From: Candidatus Neomarinimicrobiota bacterium
GTDB taxonomy: Bacteria > Fidelibacterota > Marinisomatia > Marinisomatales > S15-B10
Direction of reading: 5' to 3'
Length of the DNA stretch: 53,373 bases
NCBI GenBank assembly: GCA_012964825.1
Contig: DTTI01000082.1
Span: 1-53,373 of the forward strand
The position numbers were made by a program, and so were the translations under genes. Under the pieces are notes generated by a model. That model ran no database searches. It was not told where the DNA came from and saw nothing but the letters and a program-made list of their open reading frames with translations. Positions 34,003 through 41,942 of the stretch are shown here, piece by piece. Every line of letters begins with the position of its first letter. Position 1 is the stretch's first letter.

Positions 34003-36087
34003 ATGATGACACCTCATTTTAAATATATTTTCCCCCTTATCATAGGTTTGGCTATAGCTCAAATTTTGACTGGCCAGACAACAGCGCTTCTTATCGGCTG
34101 GGTTACAGGCCCGGACGGGAGAGGCATACCATATGCAAACGTCTATCTCAAAGATGGTGAAGCAGGTACCACCTCCGACAGAGAGGGACGTTTCATTCTG
34201 CAAACCGACGGTGAAGAGAGTCGGAAACTCCTTATTAGTCACTCCGCATTTCAGCCGGTAGAGATATCCATTCAGGAGATGAACAGGCTAGGCGGCGAGA
34301 TCACCATGGAGATAAAAACATACCGTTTTGATCCTGTTGTTGTTTATGGCAACCTCTACAACCGGGAGAGTCTTCAGCTACCGGTGAGTCACCGTGCCGT
34401 GGAATTGCAAAAATATCCCGCCAGCGGAAACAGCATCGGGGAAAAGCTTGACCGCCTAGGGATTCAGGTCCGCGATTACGGCGGCCCGGCGGGACTGAAG
34501 ACTGTCTCTTCCCCCACAGGTTATTCAGAGCATATACTTGTGATGTTGGACGGCTTCCCGCTGAACTCACCCCAGAATGGCATCGTCGATTTCAGCACCC
34601 TGCCGGCAGAGTTCTTTTCCCACGCTGAGTTCTATCCTGGGCAAGCCTCCTCCCTTTACGGCTCCCACGCCGTAGGCGGAACACTCAATCTCCTGCCGGC
34701 AGCGGGGAGAAACTTTCTGAAATTCCGCGTTGGATCACTGGGTGAACAGGGAACCAGCGGCGAATCGACATTTCGGGTGGGAGAGATGTCCGCATCGCTG
34801 CACGGTAACCGCTTCGAAAGTGAAGGGAATTATCGTGAGAACAACCAGTTCGCCCAGGATGCGGTGGTTGTAAAACTGACTCTGCCGGCCGTGGGAGGCT
34901 GGAGTGTTAACAGCTATCTCCTGGCTTCCCTGACTGAAAGGGGTATTCCCGGGTCGGTTCAGTACCCTTCCCCTAGCGCCTACAAGAATAATGAAGATAT
35001 GCTTCTACTTGTGAGCGGGCGGACCGTTTCCAGATGGGGATACAGTGAAGTTTATGCCGGCTCTTTTCAGTCCGATGAACATTACACCAATCCGGACTGG
35101 GCCGTCGATTCGCAGCATAAGACAGCCAACAACCGGCTTCGGCTCATCCATCGGAGTCAGCCTGACCAAAATTTTACGAATACGGTGAGCCTGGAAGTTG
35201 CCCAGGTGGATGTTAAGAGCAACGATGCAGGTAAGCACGTCATGGCCACTGGTGCTGCCGGCCTCCTTTCTCAGATTCGTGTGGGGTCACAACTCACGAT
35301 CTCTCCCAGCGTCCGGCTGGACTGGGATGACCATTCAGACAACAAGATTGCCACTGGAAACCTGGCGTTATTGTGGTCTCCGGAGGAGAGTATGGTACAG
35401 TCGGTGGCGGTTAGTGGTGGAACCAGTTACCGGAACCCTACCTTTAACGACCTCTTCTGGGAAGATGCTATGGGATACTCCAAAGGGAATCCCGATCTGA
35501 TACCTGAGCGGGGTATGTCATCAAACATGAAAGTGGACTTAAGACCCATACTTGAAAATCAATTGCAATTCTCTGCTGGCGTTTCCTATTTCATTACGGA
35601 CAACCTCATCCAGTGGGCGCCGGATGATGCATGGGTCTATTCTCCACAAAATATTCTGAAATCTGAATCATCCGTTATGCGAATGTCAGCTCAGTTTCTC
35701 CCGAACTCCCTCCCCGTTGTCATACGCTTAGGTACTGAAAGTACGGAGAGCCAAATTCTCTCTGAAGGCAATGACAAGGGAAAATCCCTTCTTTATGTCC
35801 CTCCCACATCACTCTGGGCTGAAGTGGAACTGAAGCTAGGGGGATTGGCGGCCAACCTCAACGTCCGGAGCCTGGGTGAGCGCCGCTACAGCTACGGTGA
35901 AGGGGAATTACTAAGGCCCTACGAGCGGATGGACGGGGCTCTGAACTACAGCTTTTCGGTAAGTCAGTTCAACGTCAATTTGGAAGGAGGCGTCCGGAAT
36001 ATGCTGGATACCAAAGATCTCCAGTCCGTCTATGACTACCCCGAGCCCGGCAGAACCATTTTCATGGCTGTTGGGCTGGAACTTTAG
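34003..36087 (+). CDS. TonB-dependent outer-membrane receptor, BtuB-like (cobalamin uptake)
   Basis: From ATG at 34003 the product has 694 residues. A signal peptide (YIFPLIIGLAIAQILTGQ) is followed by a carboxypeptidase-regulatory-like beta-sandwich (about residues 28-105, GWVTGPDGRGIPYANVYL, TTSDREGRFILQT), a plug domain (about 115-235, with HILVMLDGFPLNSPQ and YPGQASSLYGSHAVGGTLNL), and a long barrel ending in GRTIFMAVGLEL. These receptors import scarce ligands using TonB energy. The cobalamin riboswitch just upstream makes vitamin B12 or a cobinamide the probable ligand. The open frame extends 11 codons upstream from a TTG, but the strong ribosome-binding site selects the ATG. It converges with the next gene with a four-base overlap. 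Confidence 0.92.
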   Translation: MMTPHFKYIFPLIIGLAIAQILTGQTTALLIGWVTGPDGRGIPYANVYLKDGEAGTTSDREGRFILQTDGEESRKLLISHSAFQPVEISIQEMNRLGGEITMEIKTYRFDPVVVYGNLYNRESLQLPVSHRAVELQKYPASGNSIGEKLDRLGIQVRDYGGPAGLKTVSSPTGYSEHILVMLDGFPLNSPQNGIVDFSTLPAEFFSHAEFYPGQASSLYGSHAVGGTLNLLPAAGRNFLKFRVGSLGEQGTSGESTFRVGEMSASLHGNRFESEGNYRENNQFAQDAVVVKLTLPAVGGWSVNSYLLASLTERGIPGSVQYPSPSAYKNNEDMLLLVSGRTVSRWGYSEVYAGSFQSDEHYTNPDWAVDSQHKTANNRLRLIHRSQPDQNFTNTVSLEVAQVDVKSNDAGKHVMATGAAGLLSQIRVGSQLTISPSVRLDWDDHSDNKIATGNLALLWSPEESMVQSVAVSGGTSYRNPTFNDLFWEDAMGYSKGNPDLIPERGMSSNMKVDLRPILENQLQFSAGVSYFITDNLIQWAPDDAWVYSPQNILKSESSVMRMSAQFLPNSLPVVIRLGTESTESQILSEGNDKGKSLLYVPPTSLWAEVELKLGGLAANLNVRSLGERRYSYGEGELLRPYERMDGALNYSFSVSQFNVNLEGGVRNMLDTKDLQSVYDYPEPGRTIFMAVGLEL

Positions 36088-37817
36088 TCGTTGAGATTCA
36101 ACCGGACGGAGAAGTAGGCCAGTCGCCCAGCGGGAGGGAAAAGGGGCGACGCCGAAAAAGTGGTGCCGGAAGTGCCCCCTGATGCACTCTCCATGATGTA
36201 CTGCACATTGGTGAGTACATAAGAAATTTCCACTGATGAGATAACAGCCTTAAACTCGGCGGTGATAATGCCCGCCGTATTGCGCGAAGGTGTGGTGGTA
36301 GCATTAGAATAGCCCAGATTAAGAATGGGGTCCCAGATAAAACTGGTTCTGCCGCTCCAGTAATTAAAAGAGAGATTGATTCGGGCATCCATCCTTTTCT
36401 GAAAAAGATGTTCCCGGAAATGTAAAGCCATTTCTCCCTGGTGATCGAAGAGATTTCCCCACCCGGACTCGCTCCCAAGGAGTGAAATACCTCTCAGTGA
36501 AAGAACCCAATCACGAAAGTAGTTGATACGGCTACCCCACATGGCTCCAGTAACTTTCGAAATCTGATCTCTGTTCAATCTGATCATCTTAATACCTGCA
36601 ATCTCCGTAGTACTCTCAAAGTAGTGATGCGGTGTAGCCTGGGAAGCGAACAGCGTCACTTCACCGGACGCTCTGTCCCACCTCATCTCGGCACCGATCC
36701 GCATCACCGTTCGGGTCGGCATGGTGGCACTGGAATCGGGACGGACAGTGGGAACCATGGTAGGCGTAAATGAATCAGGTACAAACAGAAATGGACGTCC
36801 CGTGAACTGAAACGGCAGCGGTTGAAGATTGTGCTTTAGATCCAGAAAGAGTTCGCTCTTCCCCCTTTTCAGTCGGAAGTGGCCTTGAAAATTGGGTGCC
36901 ATTTCCCCTGGAAAAACTGCGGAAACGCCCATGCCTGCTCTGCTCTCCAGGTCTGATGCCCGCATGTGTACGCCCCCCGAGACCCCTATAAAAGATAATG
37001 ACTGATTACCAAGAGTGTCGGAACTGACGACGCTCACTCGCCCTGTTCCGGAGAGAAAGAGTGAAAAACCTTTTCTCACAGGCATTTCACCAATGGCATG
37101 AAGACGGTTGCTCATGAGATCAGCCGACCATTGGGTGACGTCCTCCAGCAACCGTGTGATTCTGTACCGCTGAAGAAATGACGATCCCTCAACCTTGTAT
37201 TTGACATTACCTCTATTGCCGCTGTAACTGAGGCCGTTAGAGATGATTTTTTCGCTCCGCTCAGCCCCTTTCTCCCAAATGCCGTAAGAGCCGTACGGAA
37301 TGGCATCTGTGGTTAGATAAAATGCTGATGCTATCTGCCATCGGCCACCTTTGCTGTTCCCGGTGACATGATCGAAACGGTAGTTTTGCTGGACTGTCCC
37401 ACCAGGTCGAGCCAACGGATCCAGCAGGCCGTGGTAATCCTCAAAATTTTTCTTCAGGGCACGAAAGCGTGTAAACCTCCGTTCAGGCGATTTTGAGAGT
37501 ATGTCTAAGCTCAACTCATCCAGGCTGTAGTCCCCGGTCCGATACCACAGTGAGGTATTCAGGCCAAGCTCATTCTCATCCGAATCAATACTGGAAAGAA
37601 ATGGGAAACGGTACCTTGCTGGCCAGTGGGCAAAGTTGCCGTCAAAATGAAGGGGCGACACCACCCTTTCCACACCCCACCCAGAAAAACCGTACCTGTG
37701 AACAAGACCCCACTGACCGCTCCAGTCAAAGGGAACAACCCCAGCGGAAAAGCCGTACGCACGCAGAAATGAAACCGCCAACACGAGCGCCGGAAGCAAC
37801 TGATTCCGTCTGTTCAC
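36084..37817 (-). CDS. Unassigned outer-membrane beta-barrel protein
   Basis: The 577-residue protein has an N-terminal signal peptide (LLPALVLAVSFLRAYGFSAG) and then many short alternating hydrophobic/polar strands rich in Tyr, Trp and Gly, ending with RLAYFSVRLNLND, all consistent with a large outer-membrane barrel of 20 or more strands. No plug domain or known family block was recognised. Its start overlaps the ECF S-component stop by four bases, so both are on one transcript, and it converges with the B12-regulated receptor. A transport role alongside those two is an inference; it could also be a porin or an assembly protein. Confidence 0.65.
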   Translation of the reverse strand: MNRRNQLLPALVLAVSFLRAYGFSAGVVPFDWSGQWGLVHRYGFSGWGVERVVSPLHFDGNFAHWPARYRFPFLSSIDSDENELGLNTSLWYRTGDYSLDELSLDILSKSPERRFTRFRALKKNFEDYHGLLDPLARPGGTVQQNYRFDHVTGNSKGGRWQIASAFYLTTDAIPYGSYGIWEKGAERSEKIISNGLSYSGNRGNVKYKVEGSSFLQRYRITRLLEDVTQWSADLMSNRLHAIGEMPVRKGFSLFLSGTGRVSVVSSDTLGNQSLSFIGVSGGVHMRASDLESRAGMGVSAVFPGEMAPNFQGHFRLKRGKSELFLDLKHNLQPLPFQFTGRPFLFVPDSFTPTMVPTVRPDSSATMPTRTVMRIGAEMRWDRASGEVTLFASQATPHHYFESTTEIAGIKMIRLNRDQISKVTGAMWGSRINYFRDWVLSLRGISLLGSESGWGNLFDHQGEMALHFREHLFQKRMDARINLSFNYWSGRTSFIWDPILNLGYSNATTTPSRNTAGIITAEFKAVISSVEISYVLTNVQYIMESASGGTSGTTFSASPLFPPAGRLAYFSVRLNLND

Positions 37818-38347
37818 GGCTTGAGTCTGGAAAAAACTTTCGGCAAGGCGGTGGCGAAGATGACACCGTTCGCTACCTGATGGAGGAAAGTAAAGCCGAT
37901 ACCGGTGACAAACAGGGCAGCTGTCTGTGTGACGGGATAGCCGGCGGCCAGAGGATAGCTGAGGGTCGTCAGAGCATCAAATATAAAAGTCAATACAACA
38001 CCGGCAGCGCCGAAAAACGTTCTCCTGCGCCACGTCCAGTCAGATGATCTGGCCAAGCCTCTGAATCTCCCACCCACGGCACCCACAAGTCCCATGCCGC
38101 ACATCTGTGCCAGCAACATTGGAAGAAAAACGACTCCTGACCCAAGTGGATTGGCGGCACTGAAAATAAATTCGGCAACGATTCCCACGGTGAGTCCCCA
38201 TCCTGTTCCGACGTAGACTCCAGAAGTAAATACCACAGCAGTAATCAGTTCAATGTTGGGAACCATGAGCAGGGCGAATCCTGAACCGACGGCCAGCGCC
38301 ACAAACATGGCGCCGCGGCTGAGATTACTCAGCTTACGGTCTGTCAC
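37814..38347 (-). CDS. ECF transporter S component (possible vitamin B12 or other vitamin specificity)
   Basis: The small membrane protein has about six helices: MFVALAVGSGFALLM, IELITAVVFTSGVYVGTGWGL, VVFLPMLLAQMCGMGLVGAVGG and others, matching the S-component pattern in which a substrate-binding membrane subunit pairs with the shared EcfA-EcfA'-EcfT energy module. The energy module is not in the window. GTG at 38345-38347 gives 177 residues with a 14-base overlap with the YhaM-like gene; the frame is open another 22 codons, which would overlap more. The nearby B12-regulated receptor makes cobalamin (CbrT-like) a candidate substrate, but other vitamins or metals are equally possible from sequence alone. 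Confidence 0.72.
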   Translation of the reverse strand: MTDRKLSNLSRGAMFVALAVGSGFALLMVPNIELITAVVFTSGVYVGTGWGLTVGIVAEFIFSAANPLGSGVVFLPMLLAQMCGMGLVGAVGGRFRGLARSSDWTWRRRTFFGAAGVVLTFIFDALTTLSYPLAAGYPVTQTAALFVTGIGFTFLHQVANGVIFATALPKVFSRLKP

Positions 38348-39293
38348 CCTTGTAGAGCGCTGCTCCGAAGTAATTCCTTCTGCTGGTCCAGTCACCGTCT
38401 TCACTGTCTTCATCCAAAATTCTGTTAAATAAGCTAACCTTTGTATCTAGGTTGTCCAGAGCTTGAAGCAAAAGCGCTTCTTTTGTCCGGGCACGGTTTC
38501 TATACCGAGAATCGAAGCCTCCCTCATGGCACATAATGAGATGCTCCAGTTCCAGTAATAGATCATCAGGAAAGTTTTTGATCTCCGCCGCCTCTTCCCT
38601 GATCATATCCCTACCAAGAACGGAATGACCGATGAAATTACCCTCATCAGAATATTCCGGCATGAATGCATCAGTGAGCTCCCGAACCTTACCAATGCCG
38701 TGAAGGAGGATTCCAGCAAGAAGCATATCAATATTAGCACTGTAATGCTTTGCCTGAGTGACACCAAGCTTTGCCATGGAGAGCACATGTTCCAGGTAGC
38801 CGGAACGGTAGGTGTAGTGCATGGATATGGACGCCGGCATGAACATGAGTCTGTCCTTGTGTTTCCGGTAAAGCTGGGACACCAGTTTTTTAAGGAACTG
38901 ATTCTCCATTTTTTGGATGATGGCTCCCAGGGATGTCCACATCCGCACCGGATCGTGGGGTGATACGGGTACCAGGGCCTCCGGTTTGAAGCCGTACCTG
39001 GCATATTTTGCCTCCGTTGCCTTATTGATACGCCCCACAATGATCTGGTTGCGGTCCTGGAAGGTGTCTATCCTGCCTCGGACAGCGACGGCGTCGCCCT
39101 GCTCAAATTTCTCATTAAACTCCTGAACCTGGTCCCAAACTTTGGCACCAATCTCACCAGTTGCATCCGTTAGTGTAAGGTCAAGATAGAATTCCCTGGA
39201 CCGAGTTTTCCTCAGGTGCTTCTCTTTACATAGGTAAAAACCCTGGATGTCGGCGTCTACTTTTAACTTGGAGATGGGTACGAGCTTTTTCAC
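38334..39293 (-). CDS. YhaM-like OB-fold/HD-domain protein with altered HD motif
   Basis: The 319-residue protein has an N-terminal OB-fold nucleic-acid-binding domain (about residues 5-100, GFYLCKEKHLRKTRSREFYLDLTLTD) and an HD-type domain (about 150-300). The layout matches YhaM/CbfI 3'-5' exoribonucleases. The metal-binding His169 in YRSGYLEHVLSM is present, but the family HD pair reads His198-Gly199 in AGILLHGIGK; the codon at 38697-38699 is GGC where the normal Asp would be GAC. The rest (GHSVLGRDMI, LEHLIMCHEGG) is intact. It may be catalytically dead, use another ligand, or carry a sequence error. It heads the minus-strand group with the S component and barrel genes. Confidence 0.8.
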   Translation of the reverse strand: MKKLVPISKLKVDADIQGFYLCKEKHLRKTRSREFYLDLTLTDATGEIGAKVWDQVQEFNEKFEQGDAVAVRGRIDTFQDRNQIIVGRINKATEAKYARYGFKPEALVPVSPHDPVRMWTSLGAIIQKMENQFLKKLVSQLYRKHKDRLMFMPASISMHYTYRSGYLEHVLSMAKLGVTQAKHYSANIDMLLAGILLHGIGKVRELTDAFMPEYSDEGNFIGHSVLGRDMIREEAAEIKNFPDDLLLELEHLIMCHEGGFDSRYRNRARTKEALLLQALDNLDTKVSLFNRILDEDSEDGDWTSRRNYFGAALYKGDRP

Positions 39294-39348
39294 TGCATGA
39301 GAATTAACGGTTGGAGTGACACAATGTCAAGAGATCAAAGGTGTATTA

Positions 39349-39377
39349 TTGTGGATTCGGAAGCGCTCATCTAAATT
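39349..39377 (+). promoter_or_regulatory. Candidate promoter upstream of the exported RidA-like gene
   Basis: TTGTGG (39349-39354) and TAAATT (39372-39377) are 17 bases apart, 40 bases before the gene start; the -10 hexamer is the same as that proposed before the WbaP-type gene. A good ribosome-binding site (AAAGGAG) precedes the ATG at 39418. The rest of the 124-base gap shows nothing else. Confidence 0.3.
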
Positions 39378-39417
39378 CGTCTGGCAGGATTAGGGAAGGC
39401 CAAGAAAGGAGTCATCT

Positions 39418-39879
39418 ATGAAATTCAAAACTGTGGCTGTTGCAATGCTTAGTTTGATGCTGGCAACATGTGATGTGAGTGTTGAGGCAGGCAAACCTGA
39501 TGTAGAGTATCTTCAAACGGAAGAATTTGCCGCTTTGAACTATCCCTTTTCCGAGGCTGTTCGAGTTGGGAATATGCTTTATCTTTCCGGCCAAATAGGA
39601 ACGCTACCAAACAGCAACGAATTAATCCCCGGCGGCATAGGACCTGAAACAAGACAGACCATGAAAAATATCAGTGATGTACTGGAAAGATACAACTCTT
39701 CAATGGACAAGGTTGTGAAGTGTCTGTGCATGTTGACCGATATTTCAGAATGGGGTGATATGAGCAAAGCTTATGTGAAATTCTTCCCGGATCACAAACC
39801 GGCCCGCAGCGCCTTCGCCGGAACTGGACTTGCTCTAGGTGCCAAGGTGGAGATTGAGTGTTGGGCAACGGTGGATTGA
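39418..39879 (+). CDS. RidA/YjgF-family protein with an export signal
   Basis: The 153-residue protein has an N-terminal signal (MKFKTVAVAMLSLMLATC) with a possible lipobox ending in Cys at residue 18, followed by a complete RidA fold: YPFSEAVRVGNMLYLSGQIG, GIGPETRQTMKNISDVLE and, at the C-terminus, HKPARSAFAGTGLALGAKVEIECWA, which includes the active-site Arg. RidA deaminates reactive enamine/imine intermediates in the cytoplasm. A secreted copy implies a different job or substrate in the periplasm. It has its own ribosome-binding site and is followed by the small membrane protein gene seven bases later. Confidence 0.85.
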   Translation: MKFKTVAVAMLSLMLATCDVSVEAGKPDVEYLQTEEFAALNYPFSEAVRVGNMLYLSGQIGTLPNSNELIPGGIGPETRQTMKNISDVLERYNSSMDKVVKCLCMLTDISEWGDMSKAYVKFFPDHKPARSAFAGTGLALGAKVEIECWATVD

Positions 39880-39886
39880 AGTGATA

Positions 39887-40429
39887 ATGACAGACCGTCT
39901 CAGAATCATCTTCTTCATCGTAAACGTGGTAGGCGGCATCGCTGTGTTAGGAAGCTACGCCCACGGTCTGCTGACAGAGGTGGCACTGAGACCGAAGCTG
40001 TGGGGTGGTGTACCCGAAGCGTGGCAACCGCTCTACACCGTTAACATGTTCCTGGCGGCGGGAGGTTACTTCTTCTTCACCGCTCACTTTTTGATGCGGG
40101 CATTGCCATCAGGGGCACTCTTTTTCAACAGACTTGGGTTTGAGTGGATCATCTTTCTCTACGCAGCTTTCCTCATTTCCTCAGCTCTCTGGATGCCCCT
40201 CACTTTCGCCATGCTAAAGGCTCCCAGCGATGGAACATGGCTGGCGATACGGTCAGTTCTCACGGTGACGGGTATAGCATCTGTGACATTGCTGGTTTCT
40301 CTCTTAGCCTCAGATAGTGAACGGGGCGACTGGCTCTTCTGGGCGGCGGTGGCGGGGCTCATCCCTTTCATAATTCAGACGGCGGTTCTTGACGCCATCC
40401 TTTGGCCGCGGTATTTCCACGTGAATTAG
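39887..40429 (+). CDS. Small polytopic membrane protein of unknown function
   Basis: From ATG at 39887, seven bases after the RidA-like stop, the product has 180 residues and about five membrane helices (near residues 5-27, 45-70, 85-110, 120-145 and 155-175), with the loop RPKLWGGVPEAWQPLYTVNMFLA between the first two. No family was recognised. It is likely cotranscribed with the RidA-like gene. A longer open frame of 16 extra codons overlaps that gene and lacks a signal for initiation. The gene ends at TAG 40427-40429. Confidence 0.65.
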   Translation: MTDRLRIIFFIVNVVGGIAVLGSYAHGLLTEVALRPKLWGGVPEAWQPLYTVNMFLAAGGYFFFTAHFLMRALPSGALFFNRLGFEWIIFLYAAFLISSALWMPLTFAMLKAPSDGTWLAIRSVLTVTGIASVTLLVSLLASDSERGDWLFWAAVAGLIPFIIQTAVLDAILWPRYFHVN

Positions 40430-40550
40430 GCAACTGCGAGAATCCGGTTCCAAGACAGTTTTCCATTTTCCGGAATCGCCAGAAGACGGCAAATACTTGA
40501 AACTCAACCTGACACCTGATGAGCAGTCCCTGCTATCATTGGCAGCTTAA
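40425..40550 (+). pseudogene. Possible 3' remnant of a lost gene
   Basis: After the membrane protein gene, one plus-strand frame reads as 41 protein-like codons up to TAA at 40548-40550, ending YLKLNLTPDEQSLLSLAA, a composition and pattern (amphipathic C-terminal helix after a basic strand) like the end of a real enzyme. There is no start codon with a ribosome-binding site and no further extension. It may be the tail of a deleted gene, or chance. The 129 bases between the convergent flanking genes hold nothing else clear. Confidence 0.25.
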
Positions 40551-40558
40551 TTTATGCG

Positions 40559-41008
40559 TTATAAATCCAGCGGCTTGATAGGCGACAGCACGGCAGCAGG
40601 GTCATCTTCCCAGTCCACATCAGGATCGTCTACGTAAAGCTCAATCTCATTGCCATCAGGGTCGTAAAGATAGAGACTCTTGGTGACGGTGTGGTCACTC
40701 AACCCTTTCACTTGAACACCGGCCGATTGTAATTCATCGTAAGCCTTCCGAAGCTCATCTAATGAATCCCCAATCTTGAAGCCGGCATGGTAAAAACCGC
40801 GGCGGGGACCCGGCTGCGGACCGGGCGCATCACCAACTTCGATCAACAGCAATTCGTGGTGCGTTCGTCCGGAAGTAAGGGCCGCTGCCTTGAAAGGAAG
40901 ATTACTTCCTTCAATACGTCTAAGTCCGAGGAGTTCTGCGTAGAAATTCAGAGAGGCATCAAGGTCACGAACGTAGAAAACAATGTGGCCGAGATAGTGT
41001 GTTCTCAT
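40559..41008 (-). CDS. VOC-family (glyoxalase/dioxygenase-like) metalloprotein
   Basis: The 149-residue protein has two beta-alpha-beta-beta-beta modules with metal-ligand candidates: His in YLGHIVFYVRDLDASLNFYAE, His in FYHAGFKIGD, and Glu in YDPDGNEIELYV. This is the vicinal-oxygen-chelate fold, as in glyoxalase I and extradiol dioxygenases; the motif set fits a catechol or glyoxal-type enzyme. Its start overlaps the pirin gene stop by four bases, so it is the last gene of the pirin operon. The substrate is not known. Confidence 0.85.
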   Translation of the reverse strand: MRTHYLGHIVFYVRDLDASLNFYAELLGLRRIEGSNLPFKAAALTSGRTHHELLLIEVGDAPGPQPGPRRGFYHAGFKIGDSLDELRKAYDELQSAGVQVKGLSDHTVTKSLYLYDPDGNEIELYVDDPDVDWEDDPAAVLSPIKPLDL

Positions 41009-41856
41009 CGGGAAATAGTTTTATCAAAAACACCATTCTGATAGTCTTCAAACGCCTGAAGCACCTCTCCCCTGGTATTCATAACAAATGGGCCACCCCG
41101 GGCAATGGGTTCATTGAGCGGCTCACCTGCCACCAACAAGCACCGGCCGCCCTCATGTCCTCCGGAGAGTTGAACCTCACCTTCAGTGTCCAAAACAGCT
41201 AAGTTGCCGACAAAAATTTCATTTTCATCACCCACCTTCACAGAACCTTCAAAGACATAGACAAAACTGTTCCACCCATCCACAAGGTCGTGGTTGAACA
41301 CGGTATTACTTTCAAGATGGACGTCCATGTATGACATGCCCGTCTTTGCCGAAGCCGGGCCTGTTGTGCCGTTATATATTCCTGTCACAATGCGGACGGT
41401 GACGCCCTCTTCATTAACCTCCGCAATGTTTTCAGATGGAATATCCTGATAATCCGGCTCCGTCATTTTCAGTTTCTTTGGCAGATTTACCCACAACTGG
41501 AAACCCCAGACAAGACCGTCTTCCTGCTCGGGCATCTCACTATGGATTACCCCTCGGCCGGCGGTCATCCACTGAACAGAGCCGGACGTAAGTAGACCTT
41601 CATTGCCCGCCGAATCCTTGTGGCGGAAGCTACCCTGAAGCATGTAGGTCACCGTCTCAAAACCGCGGTGAGGATGGGGCGGGAAACCGGCCAGGTAATC
41701 GTCGGGATTTTCGCTCCTGAACTCATCCAACAGAAGGAATGGATCGAGAGTGTCAAGCTGGGGCGATCCGATGATCCGCTTCAAGTTAACACCACCGCCG
41801 TCGCTGGTCATCAGGCCTTCGATTGTCTGTAATACCTGACGTTTCTTATCAATCAT
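41005..41856 (-). CDS. Pirin family protein
   Basis: From ATG at 41854-41856 the product has 283 residues with the bicupin pirin pattern: DPFLLLDEF, FPPHPHRGFETVTYMLQGSFRHKDSAG with the iron ligands HPH..E-type set, TAGRGVIHSEMPEQ, and GFQLWVNLPKKLKM. Pirins bind iron; some degrade quercetin and others act as redox-sensing cofactors. The open frame extends 18 codons upstream with no family match. It lies 86 bases from the glutathionyl-hydroquinone reductase gene and overlaps the VOC gene, suggesting a shared stress or aromatic-compound role. Confidence 0.9.
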   Translation of the reverse strand: MIDKKRQVLQTIEGLMTSDGGGVNLKRIIGSPQLDTLDPFLLLDEFRSENPDDYLAGFPPHPHRGFETVTYMLQGSFRHKDSAGNEGLLTSGSVQWMTAGRGVIHSEMPEQEDGLVWGFQLWVNLPKKLKMTEPDYQDIPSENIAEVNEEGVTVRIVTGIYNGTTGPASAKTGMSYMDVHLESNTVFNHDLVDGWNSFVYVFEGSVKVGDENEIFVGNLAVLDTEGEVQLSGGHEGGRCLLVAGEPLNEPIARGGPFVMNTRGEVLQAFEDYQNGVFDKTISR

Positions 41857-41942
41857 GTCAGTGCCCTCCAAACAGATGCCAGCATAATCAATCTCCTTTT
41901 GACTTAGCACCGATCAGGGCGCCTGCATAAATGATTATGTAT

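Noticed and set aside
33769-34242. Minus-strand 157-codon open frame across the riboswitch
   Set aside because: It runs antisense to the cobalamin aptamer and the receptor signal peptide, with no recognisable protein features.
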